Shown: positions 36,697-48,825, counted from the first letter of the stretch. The stretch: 64,000 nt of DNA from Neospora caninum Liverpool (GCF_000208865.1 NC_018398.1:6305427-6369426), one strand, 5' to 3'. Notes: generated by a model from the letters alone, not told the origin. A program made the numbers and translations.

Positions 36697-37345
36697 ATGT
36701 ATCTATGTATATATATGCATGTACATGTCGAACGGCATATCGATATGTGGGTGTATGTAATTGTCCGTGTCGCCTCGGGGGTTTCGTGCTTTGCAGGGTA
36801 CACTGGACGAGACAGTGTTTCGCATTCTCCAGCGCAAGTGGCGCCTGATGACGTGCACACTGGACGGCGAGCAGCAGCAACTCGCAATCAACTCCCACCC
36901 GTCTGTCTCTTCGTTTGCTGCCTCGGCTGCCGCGAACGCCTCTTCGCTTTCGTTCGAAACATACCTCGAAGGCATCGCGAAAGAGGAAGAGACACCGCCT
37001 CGCCCACAGGCCTCGACGGCGGCGGAGAGGACAGGCGGAGGAGGTCGGCGGGGTTCGCTGCCGCCAAACACTCGAGAGGAAGAACGCGACGGCGGCCGCC
37101 AGACCGGCCTGGCCCGGTTCCTTCAGCGCGCAGGCGCCGAGAATCGCGGCAAACGCGAGAACAAGCGAGAGGGAAGAAAGCGGGCTGAAGAACTCGACTC
37201 GAGCACCGACAGCAAACCCGCCAAACGCAGACTCTTGCCAGGACCGACAGGTGGACGGAACGAGAAACACGCGAACTACGTCATTTCCAGCGGAGACGAA
37301 GACTCAGTGGAAGATACCAGCGATTTCGAACTCGTTATAGACTAG
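26585..37345 (+). CDS. SMARCAL1: SMARCAL1-type SNF2 annealing helicase
   Basis: Fifteen exons: 26585-27976, 28506-28607, 29133-29453, 30016-30096, 30717-30781, 31249-31309, 31781-31888, 32410-32469, 32916-33014, 33472-33659, 34216-34366, 34955-35230, 35619-35672, 36433-36552 and 36797-37345. They stay in frame for 1208 residues. SMARCAL1 rewinds RPA-coated DNA and remodels stalled replication forks in the nucleus. Order: Ser-rich N-terminus; FGKHAGKSF module at 86-127; HARP-like segment about 430-498; then the SNF2 motor. Motifs: [11 protein letters not shown] (I, K629), VICPSS (Ia), CDESHYLKN (II, 714-722), [11 protein letters not shown] (III, near 743), [10 protein letters not shown] (IV), [14 protein letters not shown] (V) and [10 protein letters not shown] (VI, near 1003-1012). 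The HARP segment and the short motor place it with SMARCAL1, not ISWI or CHD. No N-terminal RPA-binding helix is visible. Introns 7 and 12 begin with GC. The C-terminus is acidic, ending FELVID. ZRANB3 is the main alternative, but its zinc finger and HNH are absent. Confidence 0.93.
27901..27935. repeat. Perfect 16-base-pair inverted repeat with AAA loop
   Basis: AGCCTCCACCTGCAGC at 27901-27916 is followed by AAA and then by its exact reverse complement at 27920-27935. It lies inside SMARCAL1 exon 1, in the HARP-like segment, where it encodes a small Ser/Cys/Gly-rich loop. Confidence 0.95.
28202..28240. repeat. TA-rich microsatellite in SMARCAL1 intron 1
   Basis: A broken TA tract (ATATATGTATATATATACATATAG type) lies in the intron between SMARCAL1 exons 1 and 2. 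Confidence 0.75.
31642..31667. repeat. (TA)n microsatellite in SMARCAL1 intron 6
   Basis: About 26 bases of TA dinucleotide lie about 110 bases upstream of the acceptor of SMARCAL1 exon 7. Confidence 0.85.
33410..34138. repeat. Cluster of (TA)n tracts in SMARCAL1 introns 9 and 10
   Basis: TA tracts lie at about 33410-33435 (intron 9, close upstream of exon 10), and at 33722-33752, 33789-33831, 33960-33981 and 34110-34138 (intron 10). A further tract at about 34394-34417 lies in intron 11. Exon 10 (33472-33659) sits within this span and is not itself repetitive. Confidence 0.85.
35399..35411. repeat. Poly-G run in SMARCAL1 intron 12
   Basis: About 13 G lie in the intron that starts with a GC donor at 35231. 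Confidence 0.75.
36637..36716. repeat. (TA)n microsatellite in SMARCAL1 intron 14
   Basis: About 60 bases of TA with one GTA break, followed by a short ATCTATGT ladder, lie between exons 14 and 15. Confidence 0.85.
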
Positions 37346-37584
37346 TTTCTACAGAGGGGTCGCCAGGGTGTACAGACACACCAGAGAGTGGGGATCCACG
37401 GAGCACAGAAGGCCTTCCTTGCGCGTAGTGAACGGCAAACGACGGCCCACCACGAGCGCGGTAGCCCAAACGACGCCTCCAGAGCAATAGAATATATAGG
37501 GCTATTCGTTTGTATAAATATATATATATATATATATATATGTATGAATATATAATCTATATACACATATATAATATATACTGA

Positions 37585-37620
<36 letters not shown>

Positions 37621-39085
37621 GAATATCTATCTATCTATATATGTATTGGTGTACGTTCAGTACGTTGTGTTGGGACGACGCCCGTGTGCATGTGTATCTC
37701 TTTCTGTCGCTGGTTTTACACGTGCACTTGGACCGTGACATGCACGATCCGTCTCAACGATAGATGTGCTTCGTGTTTGCGGGTTTTTTCACGGCGCCGC
37801 CTGGCTGCCCGGTCGAGGCACCTTTGCAGCTGCGCTGCTGCAAAAGTGCACCTTGTCGACTTCCGGCCAGACTCGAGCAGTCTGCCACGCTCGACCTCGC
37901 AGAGCCTCGCTGTGTGTGTGTGTGGCCTGGCCTTCCCAGTTCGGCTGTATCTGTCGCATCGCGACTGTCATCGCGTCTGTTTATCGACCGAAGTGCGTCG
38001 GTTTCCGCTTGGCCATCTGTGCCTGGGAGACACAGGGGGCCCGGGCTGGTGGCGCGGGCCAGCACATGCAGACGCGTCTTTTTCGAGCGCACCGAGTCAA
38101 GAAAAGGGATGAACCGCAAGCACGATGGGGACTGAGGTCTCGGGGAATCCGCGAGGCTGTCGAAGACCTCGCACATCACGCTTGTCTTTGAATTCGGGCT
38201 TTTAAAAACCGCATTGCACGATACGAGAAACGGGGAGAGTGCGGACAGGCACAGCTTCGAGAGACACTCGGCGCATCCAGAGACGGCGGCGTCTCTCCGC
38301 GGGACTCCCCCGCCTGAGGAAAAGCCCTCGCGATAGGCTGCCATCGGACAAGTCGAGTTCTAAAACACACAGGGCCATGCAAGGTTCACGAGTCTACACA
38401 ACAGCCCGTCGGTCTCTCTCCGTCTGTGTGTGCATGCACGAACAACCTGTCTGCTTTCCATATCGCAGCCGGGAGATGCGTCACAAACACGTAAATTTAT
38501 AGGATCGTTGGACGTACACACGCTCCCTTATGAGCTCACGATTCACAGCGGAAGTGGAAAAATACGTGCGGAGACCCGCGTCGGATTCGCGTGTCGGAAT
38601 GTCTCCAGAGGACCGTGTCTCCATAGCTGCAAAGCTGCAGGAGGCTCTTCGAGCACGGCCGCGTCAGAGAAAAGATTCATGCACAGGTAGACACCGAGCA
38701 GGCACCAGACGGGGCGGGGCGTCGCCGGCCTGAAAAAAGCCGCGGTACAACGCACGTCTCAAAACGGGAGCGCAGGCAGGGGCATACCTATAATCTCTAT
38801 ACACTGTCTATACAGTCTAGACACACTGTCCACGCTGTGTCTATCCATGTTCTGTATTACATTTTTACGCGACAAAAGTAGGCACATGTCCAAGGCAGTT
38901 TCAACCAAAGTCGAGCTTTGGAGAGTCTCGGGTGCGAGGCCACACTGAGGCGGTCTCCCGGTCTGAGACTCCTGAGCCGCGGCGGCTCGGAACGCGTCTG
39001 CGTGCACGCATGCAGTTTCCTTGCCCTCTCTCTCGTTTACGCCTAGCCGCCGAGAGCGTGCACACCCGCGCGCGGATCCCTGCCT
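37346..39085. other. Tail-to-tail spacer with TA-rich repeats
   Basis: SMARCAL1 ends at 37345 and the proline-rich protein gene ends at 39086 on the minus strand, so this is expected to be 3' untranslated and terminator DNA. TA-rich repeat fills about 37516-37645, including a short CTAT ladder. No further exon is supported. Confidence 0.5.
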
Positions 39086-42000
39086 TCACTCCAGATCCAC
39101 CCCGTCTCCAGAAAAGGACAAGCTAGCGACCGAAGGCGGCAGGCCCGCCGCCGAGGCCCGCAAGCACCCCATCATCCCCGCAGAAGAAGAGAGAGAAAGC
39201 GAAGTCGACAGCGAAGCAGGAGAAGCTGTGGGAGGCGGGGGAGGGGGCGGCGGAGGGGCGAATCTGTCTTCGAGCAAACGAGCCGATAAGGCTCCGCTCC
39301 GGTGGGCACCAGGAGGCAACGAACTGCGAACACTTCGAGTGTGAGACGGCCACGCATCGCCGAGGGGCGAGGCAGGCGTGAACACATTCTGGAAAACCTG
39401 AGATGTCACCAAAGAATCGCTGGCTGTGCGTGGGCGCGTTACCACTTGGGGGTGATTTGACTGTACAGACACCCCGGAACAGCGCAGGCCCTCATCATCT
39501 GCGCTGGGGTGTCGCACCCCAGAGGCGGTCCCCATTCCTAGGCTAAGGCCATTGCGATGCGCCTCGGAGAAGTTCCCTCGAAGCCTCGCCGCCAGCCCCG
39601 CAACTTGCATGTGGGCGGGAAGGGAGTACACGGACGCGTCGCGCACACGCTCTCCTTTCCCGTCCGAATTCAGATTTCGCCCCTTTCGTTCGTTCTCTGT
39701 GTGCAAGCGCTGTTTGCCTGGAAACACGTCGGCTGCCAAACAGTGGCGCAAACTCTTCTCTTCCCGCTCACCAGCGCGTCCTTCGTCGCACGTCCCCGTG
39801 AACACGTCCCCTCGGCCTCTCTCACCTCTCCCCTCTGCACTGTCACGCGCATGCAGCAATCCGTGCTTCCCTGTTTTCTGTGGCGAGCAGGCCGAGAGGG
39901 CCGAGACGCTCGGACAGGCGGGATCAGCGAAGCCGAGTGACGTGTTTCTGCGGCCGCCCTCCTCGGCCTCGCCGGTTCCTGGTCGCGGCGCCCGGTGCGA
40001 CGAGAAGACAGAAGCAGCGAGGTTCGTCACGGACCGCGGGGCCGCTCTCTCTCGCGCCCGCGTGTCCTGGCGAGACTCGCCTTCCCTGGAGCCTCCCTCC
40101 TGACCGCCCTGCGACCGCAGAAGCAGCAGGAGAAGATACAGTTTCTCCTGATCCACCACGGGCGAGCGCTCGTCAGCAGGTGCGGAGTTGCCGCGCGTCG
40201 GAGAAGCCGAAACCGAGGAAGACGCGAGAGCCCCTCCTGACGAAAACAGAGAGAGCGCCGAAGCTCGTGAGGTCAAGGCAGCCATCGAGGTCGAGAACGA
40301 CGAACTCGCTTCCGCGTGATTCACACTCGCGCTGAACCCATTCCGGACTTCTGGAGTCGGACTCGGCCGCGCCGTGAACGACGTCCCGGCCCGAAGAGCC
40401 CCTCCCTTCGGTCCTCTCTCCTCTTCCCTCCGACCCCTGCAGGTGTCGCCTTTGCGAGACGCATTCCCTGGGGCCCGCTCACGCCTGACAGTCCCGCCTT
40501 CTGAACCGACTTGCGCCTGGGAGCGCAGGCGAGGCGAAGTCGCCAAGCGCGGAGGAGAAGACAGGCGCCCAAAGAGTCCAACCTGCGGCGGTGGAGGCCG
40601 AACGCAGCCACCGTCGGCCGACGGCAGGGGCGGCGCAGGGGACGAAGAAGGGAAGGGCGGGGCCGCCGAAAGGGGCGAAGGACGCGCCGCAGGCCCAGAG
40701 GAGGGGACAGGCCCAGAGGCGGGGACAGGCCCAGTGTCGCCTGCGTCAGACCCCCGGCGACCGTGCGCCCCTCCTCTCGGCGGCGAAATCCCGGGAGGAA
40801 AGCAAGGAGGCGCCGGCACTTCCTGTGGGCTCTTCGAGTGGGAAGCGCCGCCCGGCGGCCCCGCTCCGTCGCTGGCCCCGCGGCTCCAGGGCGCATGCGG
40901 CGACGCGGGCGTGGGCCTTGGAGGGGGCTGCGGCGGGGACGGTGGGGGCGGGGGAAAGCCCGCGCGGGGGCTGTAGGCCCGCGGGCCAGAGCCGACCGGC
41001 GGCGACGGGGGCCGCTGAGGTCTCTGGGGCCTCGGCGAGATAGCGAGAGCCGGTGTTGAGCCCGCCCACGCAGCTCGGATCGGCGACGAGTAGGCGCACC
41101 CCCGTGCATGCGGGGCCGGGGAAAAAGACACAGTTTGGGGCGGCGGGAACGGTGGCGGCGGCGGGACGCGCCGAGTCCCCAGTCTGGGTTCCGGAGGCCC
41201 GAAGGAGGAAAACGCGACGGCCTGTCCCGAAGTGAGTCTGCTCGAGTCCGCCGGAGGCGGCGGCAGAAACGAGAGCGAAGGACTGCGAGGCGGGCCCGAA
41301 TGCCGTTGCAAGCCCGCAGGCCCCACAAGCGCGGGCTGAGACGGCGAGGCAGCCAGTACGTGCCCCGGCGGCGCGGGGACCCGCGAGGAGCTCGACGCAG
41401 GCGCCGCCGGAGGCGAAGACGGACAAGAAGCCGAAGCGCCCGCTGAGGGGCCAGACGCGCCTGAGGAATTATGCGGCTGAGCCGGAGAGACCGAGCCACG
41501 CTTCGTCGGCCGTTCGCGGAAGAGAGAGCCGTTGCACTGCACACATACGGAAAGAGACGCCCTCAAAAGAAAGGTGAAGACGGCGCGAACAGAAGGCTGC
41601 ACGCTGCGGCAAAGGTCGCCTCTCCCTGGTCGAGGGCCGAAGCTCCGAAACACCCCACACGGAACGCGGGAGCGAGCTCAACGGGAGGAGGGACGATTGC
41701 AGGAAACGAAAGGGGCAACCGCGGCAGGGGAACGGTCAGGTACGATGGAGTTTGATTTCTGCGCTGCGAAGGAGCATCGGGCATGCTGCACACCCTAATT
41801 GGTGGAAAAAGAACAAGAATCACGAAACTAGGTAGGCGAAAGTGTCTAGGAACCAGGAGGCGACGGCTAGAGCTCGAAACCCACGGAGAAGGACTTCACG
41901 AACGAAGGCCACAAACTCTGTTAGTATGCTTACCAGGGACGCGGCCGTTTCCTCGGGGGTTTCCTCGGGCGTTTGAGGACGGATTTGCCTGCGTCTGTCC

Positions 42001-45000
42001 TTCTCCGTAGCGCCCTCGTCCTCGTTCTCTCTTTTTTCTGTGCCTCCTGTCTCTCTCCGGTCTTTCCGGCGGTCGCCGTCTCCCGCCTCGTCCCCCGGCG
42101 CGACAGTGCCCCGCTCCTCCCCCTGTTTCGAGAGGAAACAGGAAGGCAGCCGAGACAGAAGCGCAGGCAACACGCCCCGTTCGCTTTCGCGCCTTGCACC
42201 AGCGGTAGAGAGAGGCAGCGGAGGTGCCGCCTGCGGCCGCTTGTTCCTTCCTGCTCGACACCCGCGAGTCTGCATCGTGGAGCAAACAATCGAGGAGCTC
42301 GCCTGTTTTCCATTAAGACTAGGTCCGCGGCTTTGAACGGCACACAGGGAACGACTGTCTCCAGCCGACGTAAATCTCGGGGAAGCCTCAAAGCCGCGCA
42401 TGCAAAAGAGAGGAATCAGAAACGATCCAGTCGACCCGAGCCAGTCGATAGACACACAAGAGCAGAAAGCGTGATGAGAGGACACGCGGAATCCAGTTCG
42501 CAGTCACCAGCCACCCAACAAACAGAAGAAGCAGCCTCTTTTTCTGAGATGCAAATATCCAGACAGAAGCGCCCCGAGATCCCACGCAACACTTCAACTT
42601 TCACTTTGCGTACCTTGACCCGAATCCTCTCCGCTGCATAGACCAAGTCGCTGAGCGCTGCCTGGTGGTCTAAACACGACGTTCGCAACAGCTCCACGAG
42701 GTCGCCGCTGATGTCGCTTGTCGGATCGCGCGATTTCTGCGTGCCGATGTCTGGGTTTTCCTTCCCGAGCTCTTCGCCTCGCTCCGCGTCCCGGTCGCCA
42801 GAAGAACCTCTCTTCTTTCCCAGGAGCAGAGCCTTCACGTGCTGCAACGACGGAAAAGGCCCACAAAGTCGAGGTCGCGACGCTTTAACAAGAGACCATC
42901 AGAGAGAAGGGTAATACCCCCCCACACACACACAAACCTCAGGAGAGAGCCTCTCCAGAACGGACGTCTCGTGCGCTCTTTCCCGTTTCTTTTCTTCCAT
43001 CCTGTCCTCGATCCGACTCTCCGAGGGAAACTACCCGTCTCTGCCGCCACCTCCCTCTCATGAGACCCCAGAAAGCTCCTTCCTCGTTCGCCCTTCCCTT
43101 TCGCTCCTGCTCACGCTCTGGAGGTGTTTTTCGAGGTCGTGTGCCCGGACGCGTTTCCGCCGTTCCCGACGCCTCTTCATCACGATCCCCTGCCGAACCT
43201 GCCGACCTCGGCCCGACCTCTCGCGCGGGGACCCGCCTTTCTTTCAAACAAAAAGCCTCTCTCGCCCGCGTCGCGCGTGCCGCGTTCCAGGCGAGTTGCG
43301 GCGTTTGCAAACGTCGATCTTGTCTCTCCCCGACTGTGCCTCTTTTCCCAGTGCCTCTTCAGTCTGTGTCCCCGCGCACATTCCCCCCGTTTCGGGTTCA
43401 GGCGTCTGCCCCCAAGGCAGTGTCTGTGGACCCGCGTACCTGCATGAGTTGCGTCAGAAACTCGACTTTCTCTCTGTGACTGTGCAGCGCTCTCTCCCAC
43501 TCCGCAATCGAGACGCGGGCCGCAGCGCCTCTCTGCCGTCCGCCGGCTTCGTCCTTGTCTTTCTTTCGGCTCTCGCGCTGCTTCCGCTCCAGCCCAGGCT
43601 CGGCGATCTTCTCTTCCTTCTGCTTCGCAGTCTTCCGAGGACTTGCTGCGCCGTTCACTCTCTCCTCCGTTTCGCCCTCGGACGGAGCTGAGGGCAGGGC
43701 ACAAAAAAGAGAGAAACGGCAAGTCGCTCAAACGCGTCTGGCTCGTGCTTTCGCTTCCAAACGGAAGCGCACGTTCCACCAAAAGACAAAAGGGAAGAAC
43801 CGGTCGCAGGCCGCCGATTTACCACACACAAACACGACGAAAGGCCAAACCAATGGCGTCGGCACGCACGAGAGAAAGAAGGTGACGGTACGAGACACGG
43901 AAATCCGAGACACGGAAAGGAGGAAAAAACGAGCGCACGACCAAGCGCATGAGGTTTGTTTCGGCCTTGCCTTGGCACAAATGGCGAGAGTGCGATAGCG
44001 GTTTATTAGCCACCAACACTGGGGGTTGCGTGTAGAAGCGTTGAGCGACACGCGCGAAAGGCGGTTTGTTGCAACGGAGAGAGCGAGAAGCTGCGCCGGT
44101 GACGCGCGGTAACGCTTTCTGTAGAGACACGTCCCCGGCCAGGACGGGCGGAGATGAGAGAAGGGCGCTCACGTGTTGCCGTCGCACTGACGCCCAGTCC
44201 ATCTCTGCCCTCCTGCGCTTCCTCGCCTCCCGCGGCGTGTCTCCTCAGACACGACGGCGACCAGGGAGAAACGGGGCAGGGAGAAGAAGAAGAAGAAGGC
44301 GAAACACACGAACGCGACGCCGATGAAGGAGAAGACGCATACGAGACGTGCGCGGCCTGTTCTTGTGTCTCCGGTTGTCGAAACGACTCGGGGAAATGCT
44401 TGGGAACAGACGAGAACGAGACATGCGTGGACGTGAGATCGCCGTTATCCTTCTCCTCGGTGTCTTCGTCTTCGTCGTGTTCATCTTCGTCATGTTCGTC
44501 TTCGTCGTGTTCGTCTTCGTCGTGTTCGTCTTCGTCTTGTTCGTCTTCGTCTTGTTCGTCTTCGTCTTGTTCGTCTTCGTCTTGTTCGTCTTCGTCGTGT
44601 TCGTCTTCGTCTTCTTGGTGGCTGCAGAGCTCCGCTGCTTCCTCTCGCCCGTCTTCGTTCGCCGGCGGAACGGAGCCCGCCGCGGAGGCGAAAGCCTCGA
44701 AATCGCTTTCCTTCATCGGATCCACCTCGCGGCGGCCTTCCACGGCCCGCTCCAAGAGGAAGGCCAAGTACCCCACCATGTGCTCGATGACGCTCTCGCG
44801 TGCCTGAGGAAACAGACACGGCAGAGTAAAGCGGCGGGTGCCTTACCAGGGACACCAAGAGGACGAGCGGAATCCAGTCACGGGGAGAGACGGAAAACCC
44901 TCTGCACGGATAGTTGAACGCACGACATGGGAGGAATTGCATCTCTGTTTCGCGGCGTTGGGTTGCCTTTCTGAGTGCGTGGCGCGAGAACCCAGTGTTT

Positions 45001-45931
45001 GCTCCTCTGTGTGTCCCTTACGCCTCACCTTAAGATTGTAGACGACCTTTTGCGCGACGGACGGATCCATCTGGCTTCTCACCAGCAGCATGCGAATGTC
45101 GTCTATGCTCGCGGTGTCGTGCCCACAGAGGATCGAATCGAGGCGGAGCCCGTCTCGCCCTGTCGCCTCTTCTGCCTCGCACAGATCACCCACGCCGTGT
45201 TCATCCGTCACGACGGGAGACTCCCCTAAAGCTTTGTTCCAGCGTGGCTCTTCCTCACGACCTGCAGGCGCCAAGGTTTTAAACAGTTTGTCCTCGGGCG
45301 TCCGCGTCTCCATCCGATCTGCGTCGCGCGTTATCTCCCGCTCCAACGCGTCCCGTAAGCTTTGTCCTACAGGCGCAAGGTTTCCATCTTCGTTTCCCCG
45401 TCTCTGTACGTGTCCATCGTGTGTGCTCGACAACGTCCACAAATGGCCACTCCCGCGTGTCTCTTCTTCGCGTTTCTCTCCCTGTCCCCCCTCGACGGTC
45501 TCCGCCGTCTCGGGTGTACCTGCGCCTGCGCGCGACGCGGCCTGCTTGCTCTGCGCGCCTCCAGCCGTCCCCGTTTTCGTGGCGCGTACTGCGCGGCCTC
45601 GCCAACCCTTTCCCTTCTCCACTGCGCCGTGGCTCTCAGGAGTCTCTTCCGCCACGCGGGTGTCTTCCGTCAGCGAGAAGGCGAGACTCGACTCGCGCCT
45701 CCACGGCAAGCAGTCCTCGCCGGGAGACGAAGGGCGCGAGACAGAGGCTGCTGGAGACAGCGGCGACGGGCGGTGCCCGAAGGTCGGCGCCTCCGCGCGA
45801 TTTCCCAGCAAGCGCGGAAGCTCGCCGGACGCGGGAAAGCCTGCAGTCACGGGAGGGAATGACCCGAAAGCCGTGGGGCAGCCGTCGCGAGTTGCTGCGG
45901 CACTGGGCGACTCTGAACGCCTGTTCGCCAT
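39086..45931 (-). CDS. Large protein with acidic repeat and proline-rich tail, function unknown
   Basis: Six exons: 45931-45029, 44803-44173, 43687-43440, 42841-42614, 42269-41934 and 41536-39086. All phases agree and give 1598 residues, starting at ATG 45931. I do not recognise the family. The best-ordered parts straddle the exon junctions: IDDIRMLLVRSQMDPSVAQK, then RESVIEHMVGYLAFLLERAV (about 285-325), then VSIAEWERALHSHREKVEFL and HVKALLLGKK (about 565-605), then DLVELLRTSCLDHQAALSDL (about 640-660). These look like amphipathic helices, perhaps a split helical domain interrupted by disordered insertions. Residues about 362-415 are an acidic tandem repeat of DEDEQ/DEDEH units. Exon 6 encodes about 815 residues rich in Pro, Ser, Ala and Gly with several poly-Pro runs, possible SH3, WW or profilin ligands. 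Exon 5 has the least certain acceptor. Upstream non-coding exons are possible. Confidence 0.7.
44465..44618 (-). repeat. 15-base coding tandem repeat (acidic DEDEQ/DEDEH)
   Basis: On the plus strand the unit is of the type TTCGTCTTCGTCGTG or TTCGTCTTCGTCTTG, repeated about ten times with little divergence. On the minus strand it encodes the acidic repeat of the large unknown protein. Low divergence between units suggests recent expansion and likely length polymorphism. Confidence 0.9.
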
Positions 45932-47820
45932 GGGGGAAGGGAAAGGGGAAGAAATCAGAGCACGGGGAGACGCCGAGGCGAGACGGGATTGAAAAGAAAA
46001 GCGACGGAAGAAGCCGCGCGACGCTGGCCGGCGACGATAACCTTAGCGTGTGAAAAAAGTGATCGCATGCAAAGGCACCTGCGTAACCGATCAGAAAAAT
46101 CGACTTGCGTGCACGGGGTCGACAGCCCACTAACCCTGCAGCAGACCCGGTGCGAGGCTCGCCCGTCTTCTGCCCGGCCACTCGGGAAAAAAGGTAGGAG
46201 CGGAACGGTGAATCTCAGTCCGCAAAAATACGGAAACACATGCCGCAAACGACCGCAGAACCCGCGGAAACTCGGGGAAGTCCCCGGGCGCGTGTGTGTT
46301 AGGGCCTCGCCGTTCAGTTCTGGGGACAAAGCCCGAGGAGCCCGAGGCCTGAACACGCGAACAAGACGCAGTGCGTCGATGGAGCTGAGCGCTGCTGGGT
46401 CGTTTGAACAACACACGCAGGCGTGACCAGCGGAAGTCAAGAGGAGCACGTGCGTGCATGCAACGCCACGCACGGCTCTGCCGCTGCGCAGTCTCGAAGC
46501 CACAGGGCTCTGTGGAACCTGGCGCAAAAACAACAGTAGAGGGGTGTAGAGACCGGTCTGGGTCGCCGTTGAGCGCCGTGCACGCTCGACAGCTGCAGAA
46601 ACACGTGACTCTACACAAACACAAAATGCGTGGACACACGGGACATGCAACCTCGCTACAGCAGAACTGCGGTCGAAACTTTCGCAGTGAACGCAAACAC
46701 CAGACTGTCCACCCTTCTCGCCGCTGCCTCGCGGGGTGCCTGTACACCCGACCTCAAGGTGCGCCGCAGCTACACGAAAGTCCGCGCCTGCCTCGACTCA
46801 AATCCTGATTCACTCACGACACAGATCGAAATCACGCCTAGACACACTCGGCCTATTTGTAATACCAGGCCACTCTTCACGCAGGGACGACAGCGTTCGT
46901 CCGCACGCCACAAACGCGTCGACAGACCGCGACACGCAGATACTCACGGCACGCACACGCATGGACTTGGTCGCTCCTCGAAACACAGAGCAGCGACTTT
47001 CGTTGCCTGGGCCTCTCTTCTCCGTAGGCGGCTGTCTCTCCATTCTCTGTTTCGGCCCGCTCTCTCTCGACGGTTCGGACGTGGCACACGTCGGAGATGC
47101 GCATACAGCCGCACGGTTCCCCGGTGAGCGGTAGCCGGGGCAAATGGAATTGACAGGAATCGTAAAAGACTCGCGCTTTCCCCCCTGGACGCAGACTGAC
47201 GAGGACGGGTTGCTAGCGGACACCTGCATAGACCTGGATCTGTCGTCCCCGGCTGGCCGTCTGGGGCGGGAGCGTCCGTCGCGCAATTGGACTTCCCGGA
47301 AAGGCTTGGGTCCGGAACGCAAAGCCGCCCGTGGCCGCAAGGAAAAACCAGACTGCGCAAACGAGAGGCAACGGCCTTCAATGCATCTTCCGACGGCCGT
47401 CTGCGGAAAGACAACAGAACCACGTGGGCAACAGAAGCGCATAAAAAGACCGACCCTCGCCGAGAACCTCCGAGATGGTCTATGCGGCGTGCTCGGGCGC
47501 CTGCGAGGGGAAAAGGAAAAGAGCGCCGAGGGCGTCAAACGGCTGGGCGGCTGGGGGGAAAGAGAACGGCCCAGTCCCTCTCAGTCGAGAGAAAGCGCTT
47601 TTGTCTCCATACACAAACATGCAACCCGCCGTGGAAAACGGAGACACGGAGGGGGAGCGCAGCAAAATTCACCTCTCGAATGCACTGGAGCTCCCCCCGG
47701 CCCCGACCAGGATTTCGACGTCTCCACACGGAACGGCATGCCAAAGAAAAGGCCTTCGCTTCGCAACTCAATTTACCGAAAAGTTTGAACTTGAAAACCC
47801 AGAACGGGCGGCCCCAGACG

Positions 47821-47862
47821 CGCGGGAGAGTCTGCGGGCGAGAGACCGCAGACTCTCCCGCG
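47821..47862. repeat. Perfect 17-base-pair hairpin
   Basis: CGCGGGAGAGTCTGCGG is followed by an 8-base loop (GCGAGAGA) and then the exact reverse complement CCGCAGACTCTCCCGCG. The stem is about 76 percent GC. It lies in the spacer about 1.9 kb upstream of the minus-strand ATG at 45931 and 3.2 kb upstream of ASH2. No tail of T follows, so it is not a bacterial-type terminator. Confidence 0.9.
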
Positions 47863-48640
47863 CGGGGTTGCGCAGAGAGTGCGAAGGCGCCGGGCCCTGA
47901 CTCAAAAATGCGCAGAGTCTGCGAGGAGAGAGCGAGGCCGTGCCGGGAGAGCGGTCTTCTCTCGGGGGTTCGCGGCCTGCGCGTGGTTCCAGTGTCTATT
48001 CCAATTTTCTCAGACGCCCCTGGGTTTTCGTCTCAACCAAAACAGAGCCGCGCATAGAGACAGAGACACACGCGTCGGCGAAAGCCGTGACTCTCGCCCT
48101 CGGGGCGAGAGACACGGCGGTCCCGTCTTTTCTCTGTTCTTCGTGTCTCTCCACTCTACGTGTCGCATTCCAAGGCCAACTCTGCAAATTCCTCGTCGCT
48201 TTTCCCGCCGAGTCCACTCCCACGCGTCTTTTGTTTTTTGCGCGTCGCCCCACGTGCGAAAACGTCCTTTCACCCTGCGTCGTATGCCGCGCTGGACGGG
48301 TTATCCCAACTCGAAGAAGCGCATCTCTCAGTCCTTCCCCGCGACAGCATGCGCGAACTTGCCAAGAATGCCTTTTGTCTCTCTCGTGACACGTCCAGTC
48401 TCGCAAGAGACTCAATCGCAAATCTTATCAGTAGACGTCTGGATCGATGTGGGGTGGAATTTCCAACGTGGAAAAAAAACACGCGCATGCGTGCGATGTG
48501 AGTGGGGGCTTCTCGTCGAATCGATACGTTTCGTGGACGGATACAAAAACCTCTTATCCTCCGCAAAAATCCGTACCGATTTTACCACACGCCCGCAGCC
48601 CGACCGCCCCCTCTCCGTATTTACTCATTACCATCTACAC

Positions 48641-48647
48641 ATATATA

Positions 48648-48678
<31 letters not shown>

Positions 48679-48825
48679 GGGTATATATACATATATATAT
48701 TGGTATATATATAAATTGATATATATATATATATATATATTGGTACATATATAAATTGATATATATATATATATATTGATATATATTGATATATATATAT
48801 ATATATATATTCATATTGATATATG
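48641..48825. repeat. Compound TA/TTGATA microsatellite
   Basis: Blocks of (TA)n alternate with TTGGTATATATA and TTGATATATATA units over about 185 bases. It is the longest simple repeat in the window. Confidence 0.9.

Noticed and set aside
40316..41446. Long plus-strand Arg/Gly-rich open frames
   Set aside because: Antisense shadows of the proline-rich exon 39086-41536; GC-rich sequence leaves few stops in any frame.
44154..44917. Plus-strand open frames with a long Phe/Val hydrophobic repeat
   Set aside because: They are antisense to the phase-consistent acidic repeat exon of the minus-strand gene. The hydrophobic pattern follows from the repeat's base composition.
47144..48057. Plus-strand ATG-started frame of 214 residues and an overlapping longer one
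   Set aside because: Charged low complexity without a domain; two overlapping frames are open at once because the DNA is GC-rich. More likely 5' untranslated sequence.
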